From: Hoyosella sp. YIM 151337
GTDB taxonomy: Bacteria; Actinomycetota; Actinomycetes; Mycobacteriales; Mycobacteriaceae
Reading direction: 5' to 3'
NCBI RefSeq assembly: GCF_026041215.1
Contig: NZ_JAPEIQ010000013.1
Span: 62,001 to 126,000, forward strand
DNA: 64,000 nucleotides
Shown here: piece after piece, positions 8,340-21,338 of the stretch
How the letters are laid out: every line of letters begins with the position of its first letter
How positions within the stretch are numbered: the first letter of the stretch is position 1
Program-made: the position numbers and the translations under genes
The notes under the pieces: generated by a model
What the model was told of the DNA's origin: nothing
Database searches by the model: none
The model's input: only the letters and a program-made list of their open reading frames with translations

Positions 8340-9745
8340 GGGAGTGAGTCACGCACCTCGGTAGCACCCTGATCAAGCCGGAACGGCGGGTACTCATCTC
8401 GCATGAGGGCGGCGTAGACCATGACGCGGAACACCCAGCGGTTGATCCCGATGATGAGGCTGAACAACGGCTGCGGATACGTACCCCGAAACAGCAGACT
8501 CACCGCCGCGACGAGCACCAGTAGTCCGAGGAGGGAGACGGAAAGCACCGACCGCCCGTCTGCCGACACCGCGATCGCCACCCCGCCTACGAGAACGGCG
8601 AGCACAAGGTAGTGCGGGATCGCGAGCAGCCACCACTTGACCAGGACCAGCCCGCGCGATAGGCGCTCCGGATACTCGACGTCGAACTCAGCTGGATAGT
8701 CAACAGCATGGAGCGTGAAAGGCGGGTAACGATCGGTGCCGAGCGCCGCGTACCCGTAGAAGCTGACTCGCCAGGACCATCTGAGGACGCCCACGTTGAA
8801 GTCGAATATCCACCGCGGATAGCGTGCCGTAAACAGGATGGCGAAGCCAGCGATGATGGTGAGCACGGCAAACGCGATGAAAAGGAAGAAGAGAACGATG
8901 TAGTGCGGTATCAGCAACAGCCATTTGACAAGCCATAGCCAGCGCGAAGATGGCGGCACAGCAAGCTCGCCGCGAAGACTGGCCGGGTAATGCATACCGG
9001 TTAGAGTTGCCGGCGCGACATAACCTCCCCGGCCTTCCAGGCCTCCCGGCGCCGGGCTGGGCGGACCAGCAGGCGTGGTGTCGATGCCGCGGGCGCCGAT
9101 CACGACGAGCGGCACGCCCACACCAAGTAAGATCACCGCTGCGGCGAGCGTTATCAGCGCGGCCGGCCCGAGGAGGCCGGAGTGCGCACCCGCGGTGACC
9201 TCAGCGGTGACGGGAGCGGTTCCGTCGGCGTTCATCACGACAATCAGCCATGTGCCTGGTTGAGGCTCCCATGTCACATCTTGTGGTCCTTGGCCCGTCG
9301 CGGAAGCCTCCCAGAAATCCTGCGCGGTCGGAGAAGCTGCCGTGCCGGTGCCGGGGACTTGGTGATAGCGGGCCCGGAATGGACTGAACCGCACTTCGCG
9401 CAGCTCTGAGTGCGCCGTCCCGAGCAGGTAATCGCGGACATCACCCTGAGTGGCGATACCGACAAAGACCTCGCCGCCCGGATCAGCTGCCTGTGCGGTA
9501 ATGCGGATGTCTCCCAGACGTTCCCGCACGAAACGTGGCAGCGGCTCGTCAAAGGTGATCGTGAACGGTTCCGAGACGATTGCCGTCCCGGAGCTCTCAT
9601 ATCGCTCTGTCGGCGTTTCGATGTACCCGTCACGACCCTGTGCCAGGGTTGCCCAGCCCAGCATCGCGGCGCCTGCGAGCGCAAGCAGACCCCCTAGTGC
9701 GAGCAGCGTGCCGATAACGATCAGCACGATCCTTCCTGCCTTCAT
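8336..9745 (-). CDS. DUF4389 domain membrane protein
   Basis: A 469-residue membrane protein. An N-terminal helix (about 6-30) is followed by an extracytoplasmic domain of about 150 residues, a second helix near 195-220 and a proline-rich stretch. The C-terminal part contains two copies of the DUF4389 unit, each with the form RWLWLVKWLLLIPHY ... W ... YPPF; the second starts at RGLVLVKWWLLAIPHY. The biochemical role of DUF4389 is unknown. It overlaps both neighbours by four bases (ATGA), which places it firmly in the operon DUF302, DUF4389, small membrane protein, P-type ATPase. Confidence 0.85.
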   Translation of the reverse strand: MKAGRIVLIVIGTLLALGGLLALAGAAMLGWATLAQGRDGYIETPTERYESSGTAIVSEPFTITFDEPLPRFVRERLGDIRITAQAADPGGEVFVGIATQGDVRDYLLGTAHSELREVRFSPFRARYHQVPGTGTAASPTAQDFWEASATGQGPQDVTWEPQPGTWLIVVMNADGTAPVTAEVTAGAHSGLLGPAALITLAAAVILLGVGVPLVVIGARGIDTTPAGPPSPAPGGLEGRGGYVAPATLTGMHYPASLRGELAVPPSSRWLWLVKWLLLIPHYIVLFFLFIAFAVLTIIAGFAILFTARYPRWIFDFNVGVLRWSWRVSFYGYAALGTDRYPPFTLHAVDYPAEFDVEYPERLSRGLVLVKWWLLAIPHYLVLAVLVGGVAIAVSADGRSVLSVSLLGLLVLVAAVSLLFRGTYPQPLFSLIIGINRWVFRVMVYAALMRDEYPPFRLDQGATEVRDSLP

Positions 9746-10632
9746 TGATTGTTCTCCTCACGCAACGATTGGATCGCGGCGCTGAGGCGCGACAGCGCTT
9801 CTGGCGCGACGCGTTCGAGGGCATGCACGTGTGCCGCATTGACCAGTGCCTCAGGATCCAGCGCATCGACCACAACAGCGCCCGTCTCAGTCGGGTGATC
9901 CCGCACCACGACGTTGCACGGCAGGAACAAACCCGCCTGCGGGTCTGCGGCGAGGGCGCGCCGGGCGAGGCCGGGGTTACAAGCACCCAGGATGACGTAA
10001 TTGGAAAACCCTTCACCCAGCTTTTCCGCGAAGGTCTTCTTCATATCGATCTCAGTAATGATGCCGAAGCCGTGCTCGGCCAGTGCATGCCGCGTGCGTA
10101 TCAGAGCCTCAGGAAAGGGCATCCGCATCGTCGCTTGCATCGCGATCTCGGGCACGATTGGCAGCCGGACTTCCGTGACGAAATTCCGCTGATCAGCGCC
10201 TTCACCCGGGCCGACTAGGTACACCTCAGTTGGTGGTCCGTTCACGCGGAACCGCGCGGCGCCTATCCACTTCTCCAATGCGTGGTACGCGTCGCAGATT
10301 GTGTCGCGACTACCCCGGTGCAGCGTGTGCGCGCAGAGGTCGCCCGGCAGCGTTATCACCGCAGTTTCCGGCGCCGTCTCCACCGCGGCACTTGCGTGGT
10401 CATCTCTGATCGGCAGAAACAGATGTACTGGAACGCGGTTGTCCGGGGCGAAATCAGCCAGATACGTCACAGCCGGAGAGCCGGTCGCGACCACTTGCGC
10501 GGCACTCGCCGCTTCGGCAAGCTCCCGCATCCGCCGCGCGACTTCTTGCGGCACCTTGTCGGCGTCGATGACGGTGCGGAGGCTGAGCGCGGTGCGCGGA
10601 GCCGTTTCGGAAACCGTGATTTCGTACGACAT
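9742..10632 (-). CDS. GyrI-like plus DUF302 domain protein
   Basis: A 296-residue cytoplasmic protein. Residues 1-160 look like a GyrI-like (AraC-effector-binding) small-molecule domain and residues 165-285 like DUF302 (MRMPFPEALIRTRHALAEHG, then ILGACNPGLARRAL and a PCNVVV strand). DUF302 proteins often accompany redox or oxygen-responsive genes, but their activity is not settled. The start is placed at the ATG preceded by GAGAGG, not at an in-frame ATG 18 codons upstream. It heads a four-gene operon and has a DosR-type box about 110 bp upstream. Confidence 0.82.
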   Translation of the reverse strand: MSYEITVSETAPRTALSLRTVIDADKVPQEVARRMRELAEAASAAQVVATGSPAVTYLADFAPDNRVPVHLFLPIRDDHASAAVETAPETAVITLPGDLCAHTLHRGSRDTICDAYHALEKWIGAARFRVNGPPTEVYLVGPGEGADQRNFVTEVRLPIVPEIAMQATMRMPFPEALIRTRHALAEHGFGIITEIDMKKTFAEKLGEGFSNYVILGACNPGLARRALAADPQAGLFLPCNVVVRDHPTETGAVVVDALDPEALVNAAHVHALERVAPEALSRLSAAIQSLREENNQ

Positions 10633-10732
10633 TGTGCCTCTCCTCGGGCAGCAGCGGACGACGGGCAGAACCGGGATACTGTCCATTCCACTGGCTCGGC
10701 CGTCCCCTCTTTAGAGCAAAGAGCCACTGCCA

Positions 10733-10752
10733 TTGGGGTCCAAGGTCACGAA
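10733..10752 (-). promoter_or_regulatory. DosR-type box upstream of DUF302 operon
   Basis: TTGGGGTCCAAGGTCACGAA matches the 20-bp mycobacterial consensus TTSGGGACTWWAGTCCCSAA at 16 positions, including both flanks. It lies about 110 bp upstream of the DUF302 gene, in the gap between that gene and the 3' end of the WS/DGAT gene. Confidence 0.7.
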
Positions 10753-10763
10753 TTAGGCCAATT

Positions 10764-12110
10764 TCAAGAGCTCGCCGCGGCAGCGAGTTCCGCGATTGCA
10801 CCCCGGATATCGTCAGCAAAGAGCGCCGTGTCGGTCATGCGATAGTAGTCTCCGGTAATACCAAAGGTCAGAGTGTCCGCGTAGCTCAAGATCCCGATAC
10901 TCGTCCGGATATGAACGGCGATGGGGACGAACGGATACACCGCGCTGACCTCTCGGCCCAGGAACTCCAGCTTTGCGCGCGGGCCTGGCACGTTTGTTGC
11001 CACTGCCACGAGGCTTCGCTGCGGAAAGCGCGACATGATCCGAACGGTCCGCGCGAAAAGCTGGAACGGGATAAATCGTGCGAGTGATGTGGCAGATTGA
11101 CCCGCATGTGCCTGACCGCTCCCTTTTGCCTTGTTCATCACGGAATGGACACGCATTAGCTGTTCGACCACGTCGCCCACGTCCACTGGAAGGAACGGCA
11201 ACATCACGGAGACCTTGTTGTTCGTGCCGAAGTCGCCGTGAGAAGAACGTACCGATACGGGGACGAGCACCCGCACTTGCCGCGCGTTCGGCACGTTTCC
11301 GCGCCGGATCAATGCTTTCCGGAATGCTGTCGTTATCGCGGTCAGGGCGATGTCGTTGATGGTCACCTGATACCGCCGCTGAATCGCGCCCACAGTACTC
11401 AGGCTCACTGCCGCGACGCTGTAACGCCGACTTGCCGATATTGGGCCCACGAGGGTCGATTTCGAAGCGGGGACAATCAGATTCGTCACTAGGCCGTGCA
11501 CACCTGCGGCGACGTTCTGAACCGCTGTCACCGGGCGTGTAAGGCGAGTTGCGAACCCGCTGAGGACGCTTGAGACGCCGACGGCTCGCTGCTGACGGTG
11601 ACGTGCTGGAGAGGCCGCGTGTGCCGGAGGTCCGTGGTCGCACAATCCGGTGAGGATGTGCACCGCGGAGATGCCGTCGGCGATGCTGTGGTGCAGTTTC
11701 ACAATAGCGATCGAGGCGGCGTGCCCCGGCCGATCGATCAGCCAAAACTGCCATAGGGGACGAGAGTGGTCGAGCGGCGCAGCCATGATATCTGCGACGG
11801 TTTGCCAAATCTGGGTGTTTTCAGCGTCGTCTTCATCGCGCAGCGCCAACGTGAAAACGTGGTGTTCGATGTCGAAATCCGGGTCGTTCTCCCACACTGG
11901 GGGCTGCAGTCCGGTCCAGCTCGGATGGACTCGTTTGCGCGCGTACGGGAATCCATCCAGGCGGCGAAGGAGAGCGAGGATGACGTCAGCGCGCGACGGC
12001 GCTTCCGCGTTCAGCTCTGCGACCGCGCCGATAAACAGGGTCGCATTTTCGTCACCTTCCTCTAACTCGAGAAAAAGCGCATCGAGGGGGCTCAGGTGCT
12101 CTTGCGTCAT
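10764..12110 (-). CDS. wax ester synthase/diacylglycerol acyltransferase (WS/DGAT)
   Basis: A 448-residue bifunctional acyltransferase of the kind that makes triacylglycerol and wax esters from acyl-CoA and a diacylglycerol or alcohol acceptor. The catalytic HHxxxDG motif is intact as HHSIADG near residue 140, and the family opening SPLDALFLELEE is present at the N terminus. Length agrees with the usual 440-480. Members such as Tgs1 are DosR-regulated and build storage lipid in hypoxic M. tuberculosis. The gene diverges from the Acg-type nitroreductase, and a DosR-like site lies between them, about 80 bp from this start, so both may be co-induced. Confidence 0.95.
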   Translation of the reverse strand: MTQEHLSPLDALFLELEEGDENATLFIGAVAELNAEAPSRADVILALLRRLDGFPYARKRVHPSWTGLQPPVWENDPDFDIEHHVFTLALRDEDDAENTQIWQTVADIMAAPLDHSRPLWQFWLIDRPGHAASIAIVKLHHSIADGISAVHILTGLCDHGPPAHAASPARHRQQRAVGVSSVLSGFATRLTRPVTAVQNVAAGVHGLVTNLIVPASKSTLVGPISASRRYSVAAVSLSTVGAIQRRYQVTINDIALTAITTAFRKALIRRGNVPNARQVRVLVPVSVRSSHGDFGTNNKVSVMLPFLPVDVGDVVEQLMRVHSVMNKAKGSGQAHAGQSATSLARFIPFQLFARTVRIMSRFPQRSLVAVATNVPGPRAKLEFLGREVSAVYPFVPIAVHIRTSIGILSYADTLTFGITGDYYRMTDTALFADDIRGAIAELAAAASS

Positions 12111-12184
12111 GGCCGACTGCCACCGTTCTGGTACGCGCGACGAATGGATAAATCGATCGTCGCTGGCTCCTCAATCGGGCGTAA

Positions 12185-12198
12185 GAGTCCAAGGTCCC
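12185..12198. promoter_or_regulatory. DosR-type box shared by divergent genes
   Basis: GAGTCCAAGGTCCC retains the right half-site GGTCCC exactly and a degenerate left half. Its centre lies about 80 bp from the WS/DGAT start on one side and 96 bp from the nitroreductase start on the other. It resembles the perfect form GGGACCAAGGTCCC at 23330. Confidence 0.6.
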
Positions 12199-12287
12199 AC
12201 CCGATAGAAGCCTTCGGCTCTACTCGGCAGCTGCGCGACGCCGGACGATTCTTCTCAGTAGCCGAGAATCAAGTCCAGGAGTTCGCC

Positions 12288-13274
12288 ATGGATAACAGCC
12301 ACATGCCCGACGCTGACACGATCCGAACCGCGGTGTCGCTGGCCGTTCGTGCCCCCTCCGTGCACAACACACAGCCGTGGCTGTGGCGCATCGGCGACGA
12401 GAGCATCAACCTGTACGCCGACCGGTCGCTGCACCTGCGTCACACCGATCCTGACCAGCGTGACCTCATGCTGAGCTGCGGCGCAGCACTTCACCACGTC
12501 CGGATCGCGCTGGCCGCGCTCGGCTGGCGGTCGGTCGTGCACCGATTCCCGAATCCTGCGGACAAAGACCACGTGGCCGCACTTGAATTGCACCGCCGCC
12601 AGCCCACGCAGCACGAGATCGCCCTCGCGGCGGCGATACCGCGGCGGCGCACAGATCGCCGTCACTACAGTGCCTGGCCGGTCCCGCCGGAGTACCTGGC
12701 CCGCCTCGGTGAAGCAGCCGAGAACGAAGGCGTTGTCTTCCGGGTCTTGGAATCGCAGAGCCGCTTCGCGGAACTCATCCGCGAAGCTGTAGACCTGCAT
12801 ACCACTGATGCCGCGTATCAGGCAGAACTGGCTACCTGGAGCGGGCGCCACGGATCCCCGGAAGGCGTGCCGTCACAAAACACCCCGCTGGCCGAGGTGA
12901 CAGCTGAGGGCATCTCGGCGCGTCGCTTCGCGTGGCCTGCGCTGTCGCCCGCGCCGGGCACCGATGCGGCGAGCGACGAAGCCGAGATCATCATGCTCAC
13001 GACCGCATCCGATGACGTGCTGTCGCGGCTGCGGTCAGGTGAGGCGTCGAGCGCTGTGATGCTTGAGGCGACGGCGCTGGGCCTCGCGTCCTGCCCTATC
13101 ACGGAACCTCTCGAAGTACGGGCGACTCGAGAGGCTGTACAGAACGACGTGCTGCATGACACCGGCGTGCCGCAGATCGCCGTTCGAGTGGGCTGGGCGC
13201 ACATCAACGCTGACCCGCTGCCTCCCACACCGCGCCGCGCGGTCGACGACTTCATCCGGCCGCTCGGTGCATAG
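12288..13274 (+). CDS. Acg-type nitroreductase family protein
   Basis: A 328-residue protein of the Acg (Rv2032) branch of the nitroreductase superfamily, recognised by the N-terminal signature VRAPSVHNTQPW at about residues 18-29 and a second fold repeat in the C-terminal half. In M. tuberculosis Acg is DosR-regulated and may sequester flavin rather than reduce nitro compounds, so a catalytic role should not be assumed. The ATG is preceded by AGGAG at eight bases. A DosR-type half-site lies about 95 bp upstream. Confidence 0.88.
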   Translation: MDNSHMPDADTIRTAVSLAVRAPSVHNTQPWLWRIGDESINLYADRSLHLRHTDPDQRDLMLSCGAALHHVRIALAALGWRSVVHRFPNPADKDHVAALELHRRQPTQHEIALAAAIPRRRTDRRHYSAWPVPPEYLARLGEAAENEGVVFRVLESQSRFAELIREAVDLHTTDAAYQAELATWSGRHGSPEGVPSQNTPLAEVTAEGISARRFAWPALSPAPGTDAASDEAEIIMLTTASDDVLSRLRSGEASSAVMLEATALGLASCPITEPLEVRATREAVQNDVLHDTGVPQIAVRVGWAHINADPLPPTPRRAVDDFIRPLGA

Positions 13275-13415
13275 CACTGGACACACCTCGCCGTCCCGTA
13301 CCGCCGCAGGAGCCATACAGACTTCGCAGCGGGTTTAGCGAAGTGTCAAAACTCCCGGCGAACGGGACTGTGCTCGCGCTGACGTGCCAGGCAGAGCACA
13401 AAGTCCTCAGTAGAG

Positions 13416-13429
13416 GCGACTCGAGTCCC
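13416..13429 (+). promoter_or_regulatory. DosR-type box upstream of ppsA
   Basis: GCGACTCGAGTCCC agrees with GGGACTWWAGTCCC at 11 of 14 positions, with the right half-site AGTCCC perfect. Its centre is about 65 bp upstream of the ppsA ATG, in a gap of about 210 bases without a gene. Confidence 0.55.
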
Positions 13430-13487
13430 TTCAATCACGATCGTTCTCCCCTCTGACGATGGCCTCGCTGCCGGAAGGCTTAAACAC

Positions 13488-15803
13488 ATGGAATACGTGC
13501 GCACACTGGACAATCTCACACTTGCTGACGCCGCAGTCGCAGGCGGCAAAGGCGCGAACCTTGGCGAACTCATCGCTGCGGGACTGCCGGTTCCCGGCGG
13601 CTTCACTGTGCTGAGCGGCGGTTATTGGACGTCGATGAAGGACGGTGGCGTGGCGGACGAGCTCGCCACCCTCCACCACGAGGCAATCAGCGCTGCCCAG
13701 GACAGCGCGCAATTGGATGAGTTGTGTTCACGGATGCAGTCGCTGGTCTCCAAGGCGGGGGTCGCCGAGCCTGTACTGGCGGAACTTTTGCGCGCGTACA
13801 CCGACCTGGGTCACGACGTCCCCGTCGCGGTTCGATCGTCTGCGATTGGGGAGGACAGCTCCGCCACGTCGTTCGCGGGAATGAACGCCTCGTTCACAAA
13901 TGTCCGCGGTGCGGATGCGCTGCATGATGCTGTGCTGCGCTGCTGGGCATCACTTTTCACCCCCCGCGTCATCAATTACCGCGCAAGCCAGAACATGGAT
14001 ACCGCGCCTGCAATGGCGGTGGTGGTGCAGAAGATGCTGACCGCCGGGCGCAGCGGGGTCGCGTTTACGGCTGACCCGATCACGGGGGCTCGCGACCACA
14101 TCGTCATCGAAGGTGCTTTCGGTCAGGGTGAGGTGGTCGTGTCGGGCGCGGTTGAACCCGACCACTATGCGGTGCGCAAGCCTGATCTTCGAATTGAGAA
14201 GGTGCACCGGGGCCATCAAGAGTTCGCCATTGTCGCCGACGAGGACGGTGGCGACAAGCAGGTAGCGATGCAGTCGGGTGAGCATCGCGTCCTTAACGAC
14301 GACGAGGTTGCACGGATAGCTGAACTTGCCGTGCGTGCCGAACAGCACTATGGCACACCACAAGACGTCGAGTGGGTGTATGCCCCGCGAGACGGTGAGA
14401 CCACCGAAAGCGGGAGCGCACTCTGGTTTGTGCAGGCCCGTCCGATCACCACGCTCGGTGTGCAGCCCGGTCCTGCGACGTCAGATTCGAAGGGGGAGAT
14501 TCTCGTAGCTGGCCTCGGCGCAGCGCCGGGTACCGCGAGCGGAACGGTGCGCGTGCTTGCGATGCCCAGCGCTGGCCACCGCCTGCACGATGGCGAGATT
14601 CTGGTCGCGCCGATGACAAACCCCGACTGGATCCCAACAATTCGGCGTGCGGCTGCCGTTGTCACCGACAGTGGCGGGATGACGTGCCACGCAGCCATCG
14701 TCGCGCGTGAACTCGGCGTGCCGTGCGTGGTCGGTACCCGGGACGCGACGACCCAGCTGCAAGACGGTCAAGTTGTGACAGTCGACGGCGACCGCGGCAC
14801 CGTTGCCGCTGGGCGCAGGACACAGTCGGTTCAGCCGGCGTCAGCCCCTGCTGCGGCACCTGCCCAGGTGACGCTCCCCACCGCCACCAAGATCTACGTC
14901 AACCTGGCGATGCCGGATCGGGCTGAAGCCGTCGCAGCTTTGCCCGTCGATGGGGTTGGGTTACTGCGTGCCGAGTTCATGCTGACGCAGGCCCTTGATG
15001 GCCGGCATCCGCGCGATCTTCTCGCTCACGGTGAGCAAGAAACATTTGTGGCGAAAATGGCGGAATCGCTCGGAAAGATCGCCGCAGCCTTCGCCCCAAA
15101 GCCGGTGATCTATCGGGCTACGGACCTGCGTACCAACGAGTTCCGCGGCCTCACTGGCGGTGACCAGTTCGAGACTGTGGAAAGCAATCCGATGATCGGC
15201 TACCGAGGCTGCTACCGATACATCAATGAACCAGATCTGTTCGAGCTTGAACTCGAGGTGCTGCGGCGCGTGCGCGAGACCTCCCCAAACGTACACTTGA
15301 TGATCCCATTCGTGCGCACTCGCTGGGAATTGCAGGAATGTCTCGAGCTGATCAACGCGAGCCCGCTAGCCCGGGACCGGCATCTGCAGCGCTGGGTTAT
15401 GGCGGAAGTGCCGTCCGTTGTGTATTGGCTGCCGCAGTACATCACGCTCGGTATCACCGGGGTGTCCATCGGCAGCAACGACCTTACGCAGCTCATGCTC
15501 GGCGTCGATCGTGACTCCGAGGAGTGTTCGGAACTCTTCGATGAAGCCGATGAGGCCGTTCTCGACGCGATCGAACGCATCGTGCGGATAGCGCGCACCC
15601 ACGGGATTACATCATCGCTTTGTGGTCAGGCGCCATCAACGCGCCCTGGGTTCGCGGAGCGGCTCGTCCGCATGGGCATTACGTCGATTTCGGTGAATCC
15701 TGATGTGGCCGCGGAGGTGCGTGGTGCGGTCGCCGCCGCGGAACAGCGCGTGCTGCTCGACAAGGCACTGGGAAATCCGGATCAGGCGGGGCCAGCCAGA
15801 TGA
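13488..15803 (+). CDS. ppsA: phosphoenolpyruvate synthase
   Basis: A 771-residue enzyme that makes PEP from pyruvate and ATP, the entry step of gluconeogenesis. Three domains are seen: ATP/pyruvate-binding at about 1-320 (GGKGANLGELIAAGLPVP), the mobile phospho-His domain at about 370-450 with GGMTCHAAIVARELG (His near 401), and the PEP-binding barrel at about 470-750 with SIGSNDLTQL and the catalytic Cys of LCGQ near 711. The protein is cytoplasmic. It opens a plus-strand run with the HAD, GH65 and devS genes; its stop overlaps the next start by four bases. A DosR-type box upstream suggests induction at low oxygen. Confidence 0.95.
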   Translation: MEYVRTLDNLTLADAAVAGGKGANLGELIAAGLPVPGGFTVLSGGYWTSMKDGGVADELATLHHEAISAAQDSAQLDELCSRMQSLVSKAGVAEPVLAELLRAYTDLGHDVPVAVRSSAIGEDSSATSFAGMNASFTNVRGADALHDAVLRCWASLFTPRVINYRASQNMDTAPAMAVVVQKMLTAGRSGVAFTADPITGARDHIVIEGAFGQGEVVVSGAVEPDHYAVRKPDLRIEKVHRGHQEFAIVADEDGGDKQVAMQSGEHRVLNDDEVARIAELAVRAEQHYGTPQDVEWVYAPRDGETTESGSALWFVQARPITTLGVQPGPATSDSKGEILVAGLGAAPGTASGTVRVLAMPSAGHRLHDGEILVAPMTNPDWIPTIRRAAAVVTDSGGMTCHAAIVARELGVPCVVGTRDATTQLQDGQVVTVDGDRGTVAAGRRTQSVQPASAPAAAPAQVTLPTATKIYVNLAMPDRAEAVAALPVDGVGLLRAEFMLTQALDGRHPRDLLAHGEQETFVAKMAESLGKIAAAFAPKPVIYRATDLRTNEFRGLTGGDQFETVESNPMIGYRGCYRYINEPDLFELELEVLRRVRETSPNVHLMIPFVRTRWELQECLELINASPLARDRHLQRWVMAEVPSVVYWLPQYITLGITGVSIGSNDLTQLMLGVDRDSEECSELFDEADEAVLDAIERIVRIARTHGITSSLCGQAPSTRPGFAERLVRMGITSISVNPDVAAEVRGAVAAAEQRVLLDKALGNPDQAGPAR

Positions 15804-16589
15804 GCCTCTCCGTTACCGCGCAGACCGATGCGTCAGTCGCGCGAATTCGGCGAAGTGTCATCGAGGCGGTGATATTCGACCTCGACGGCGTGGTCACCGA
15901 CACCGCAGAGCTGCACGCGCAGGCCTGGGCGCAGCTCTTTGACAGCTATCTCGCGTCGCGCCCGTTGCGGCCCGGCGAGGATCACAGCCCGTTCACGCCT
16001 GCGGACTACGCCGAATTCGTCGACGGAAAGCCGCGCCACGCGGGCGTCGCTGACTTCCTCACGGCCCGCGGAATCACGGTTTCGATGGGTGCCGCAGGTG
16101 ATGGCACAGACCAAGAAACGGTTTACGGGCTCGGGCGGCGCAAGGACGAGCTGTTTTTGGCGCTGCTCGCGTCAGCACAAGTCACTGCTTACCCGTCCAC
16201 AGTCGGCCTCGTTGGCATGCTGCAGCGCGCGGGGCTCAAGACAGGCCTTTTCTCGGCAAGCCGGAACTGTCGCACTGTCCTGCATGCGGCTGGCCTCGGC
16301 TCGTTGTTCCCTGTCACGGTCGACGGCGTCACCGCTGTGCAGCTCGGTCTGAAGGGAAAACCTGACCCAGCTGTTCTGCTGGAGACCGCGGAACGGCTCG
16401 GCTGCCCAGCGGCACGCACTTCGGTTGTCGAGGATTCGGCCGCCGGTGTGATCGCCGCGCGTCGTGGTGGATTCGGTCTGATCATCGGGATAGATCGCTC
16501 CGGCAGCAACGAGCGGCTACGGCATGCGGGTGCGGACGTGGTGGTCTCTGACGCCGCGTACATCAGAGTTGAAAGCGAGGAAACCAGCA

Positions 16590-16597
<8 letters not shown>
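15800..16597 (+). CDS. HAD-family beta-phosphoglucomutase-like protein
   Basis: A 265-residue HAD hydrolase with the nucleophile motif FDLDGVVTDT near residue 30, a helical cap and the Lys/acidic motifs KGKPDP and VVEDSAAGV. This is the pattern of beta-phosphoglucomutases, which turn beta-glucose 1-phosphate into glucose 6-phosphate. The GH65 gene directly downstream overlaps it by eight bases, and GH65 phosphorylases release beta-glucose 1-phosphate, so the two probably form one trehalose or maltose breakdown pathway, as in the Rv3400-Rv3401 pair. Confidence 0.88.
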
Positions 16598-20820
<4,223 letters not shown>

Positions 20821-20831
20821 TGATTCCCACC

Positions 20832-20851
20832 TTGGGGCCGAACGTCAGTCC
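20832..20851 (+). promoter_or_regulatory. candidate DosR-type box, distal copy
   Basis: TTGGGGCCGAACGTCAGTCC keeps the left half TTGGGG exactly but a poor right half. It lies about 115 bp upstream of the next gene, six bases from a better site, an arrangement similar to the paired boxes in front of several mycobacterial DosR genes. Confidence 0.4.
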
Positions 20852-20856
20852 AGAAT

Positions 20857-20870
20857 GTGACTTTATGCCC
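20857..20870 (+). promoter_or_regulatory. DosR-type box, proximal copy
   Basis: GTGACTTTATGCCC matches GGGACTWWAGTCCC at 11 of 14 positions and is very close to the site at 30981 (GGGACTAAATGCCC). Its centre is about 90 bp upstream of the uncharacterised gene that starts at 20955. Confidence 0.6.
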
Positions 20871-20954
20871 GCGCAGGTCCCGCGGGCCCTCTGGAACCCT
20901 CAGATACGAAACCACCACGTGTTTGATCAACTAGCCTGAGGGGAACTCCGCGAC

Positions 20955-21338
20955 ATGGCGACAATCGAGATCCAGTGCCTCCCCGGTGATTGTTACCGGT
21001 TGAGCAGCCGCGCTTACGCACTCTTCACAGGCCAGGCGACGTCACGCCACGACGACTCTGATAGTTCAGCCGATACTCAGAAGCTTGTGGCCGGCACACG
21101 TGAAGTTGCTTCTCGTGTTGCCCGTATCCTGCGCACAAGCTCGCTCCCCGCCGAGGGACTGGTTGTCCGGGCATCGTGGCCACGCGCCGAGCGCGCTACC
21201 CTCACCCCGCTCACCGTCGAGGTACTCACTCCGCGCGGCCTGCCGGCTGCCGCGCAGACTACTGTTCGCCGATTTCTCGATTCGATGGGACAGCGATTTC
21301 CGGCCACGGGGGCTCCCGTGACCTTCAGCCTCCGCTGA
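20955..21338 (+). CDS. uncharacterised protein behind paired DosR-like boxes
   Basis: A 127-residue soluble protein that I do not recognise. It starts with a beta strand (MATIEIQCLPGD), has a helical middle (TREVASRVARILRTSSL) and ends in a strand-rich part (VTFSLR). There is no signal peptide or membrane segment. GAGGGGAACTCC precedes the ATG. It stands alone on the plus strand after devS, and its stop is adjacent to the stop of the convergent acyltransferase gene. Two DosR-like sites upstream suggest a dormancy-induced protein. Confidence 0.75.
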   Translation: MATIEIQCLPGDCYRLSSRAYALFTGQATSRHDDSDSSADTQKLVAGTREVASRVARILRTSSLPAEGLVVRASWPRAERATLTPLTVEVLTPRGLPAAAQTTVRRFLDSMGQRFPATGAPVTFSLR

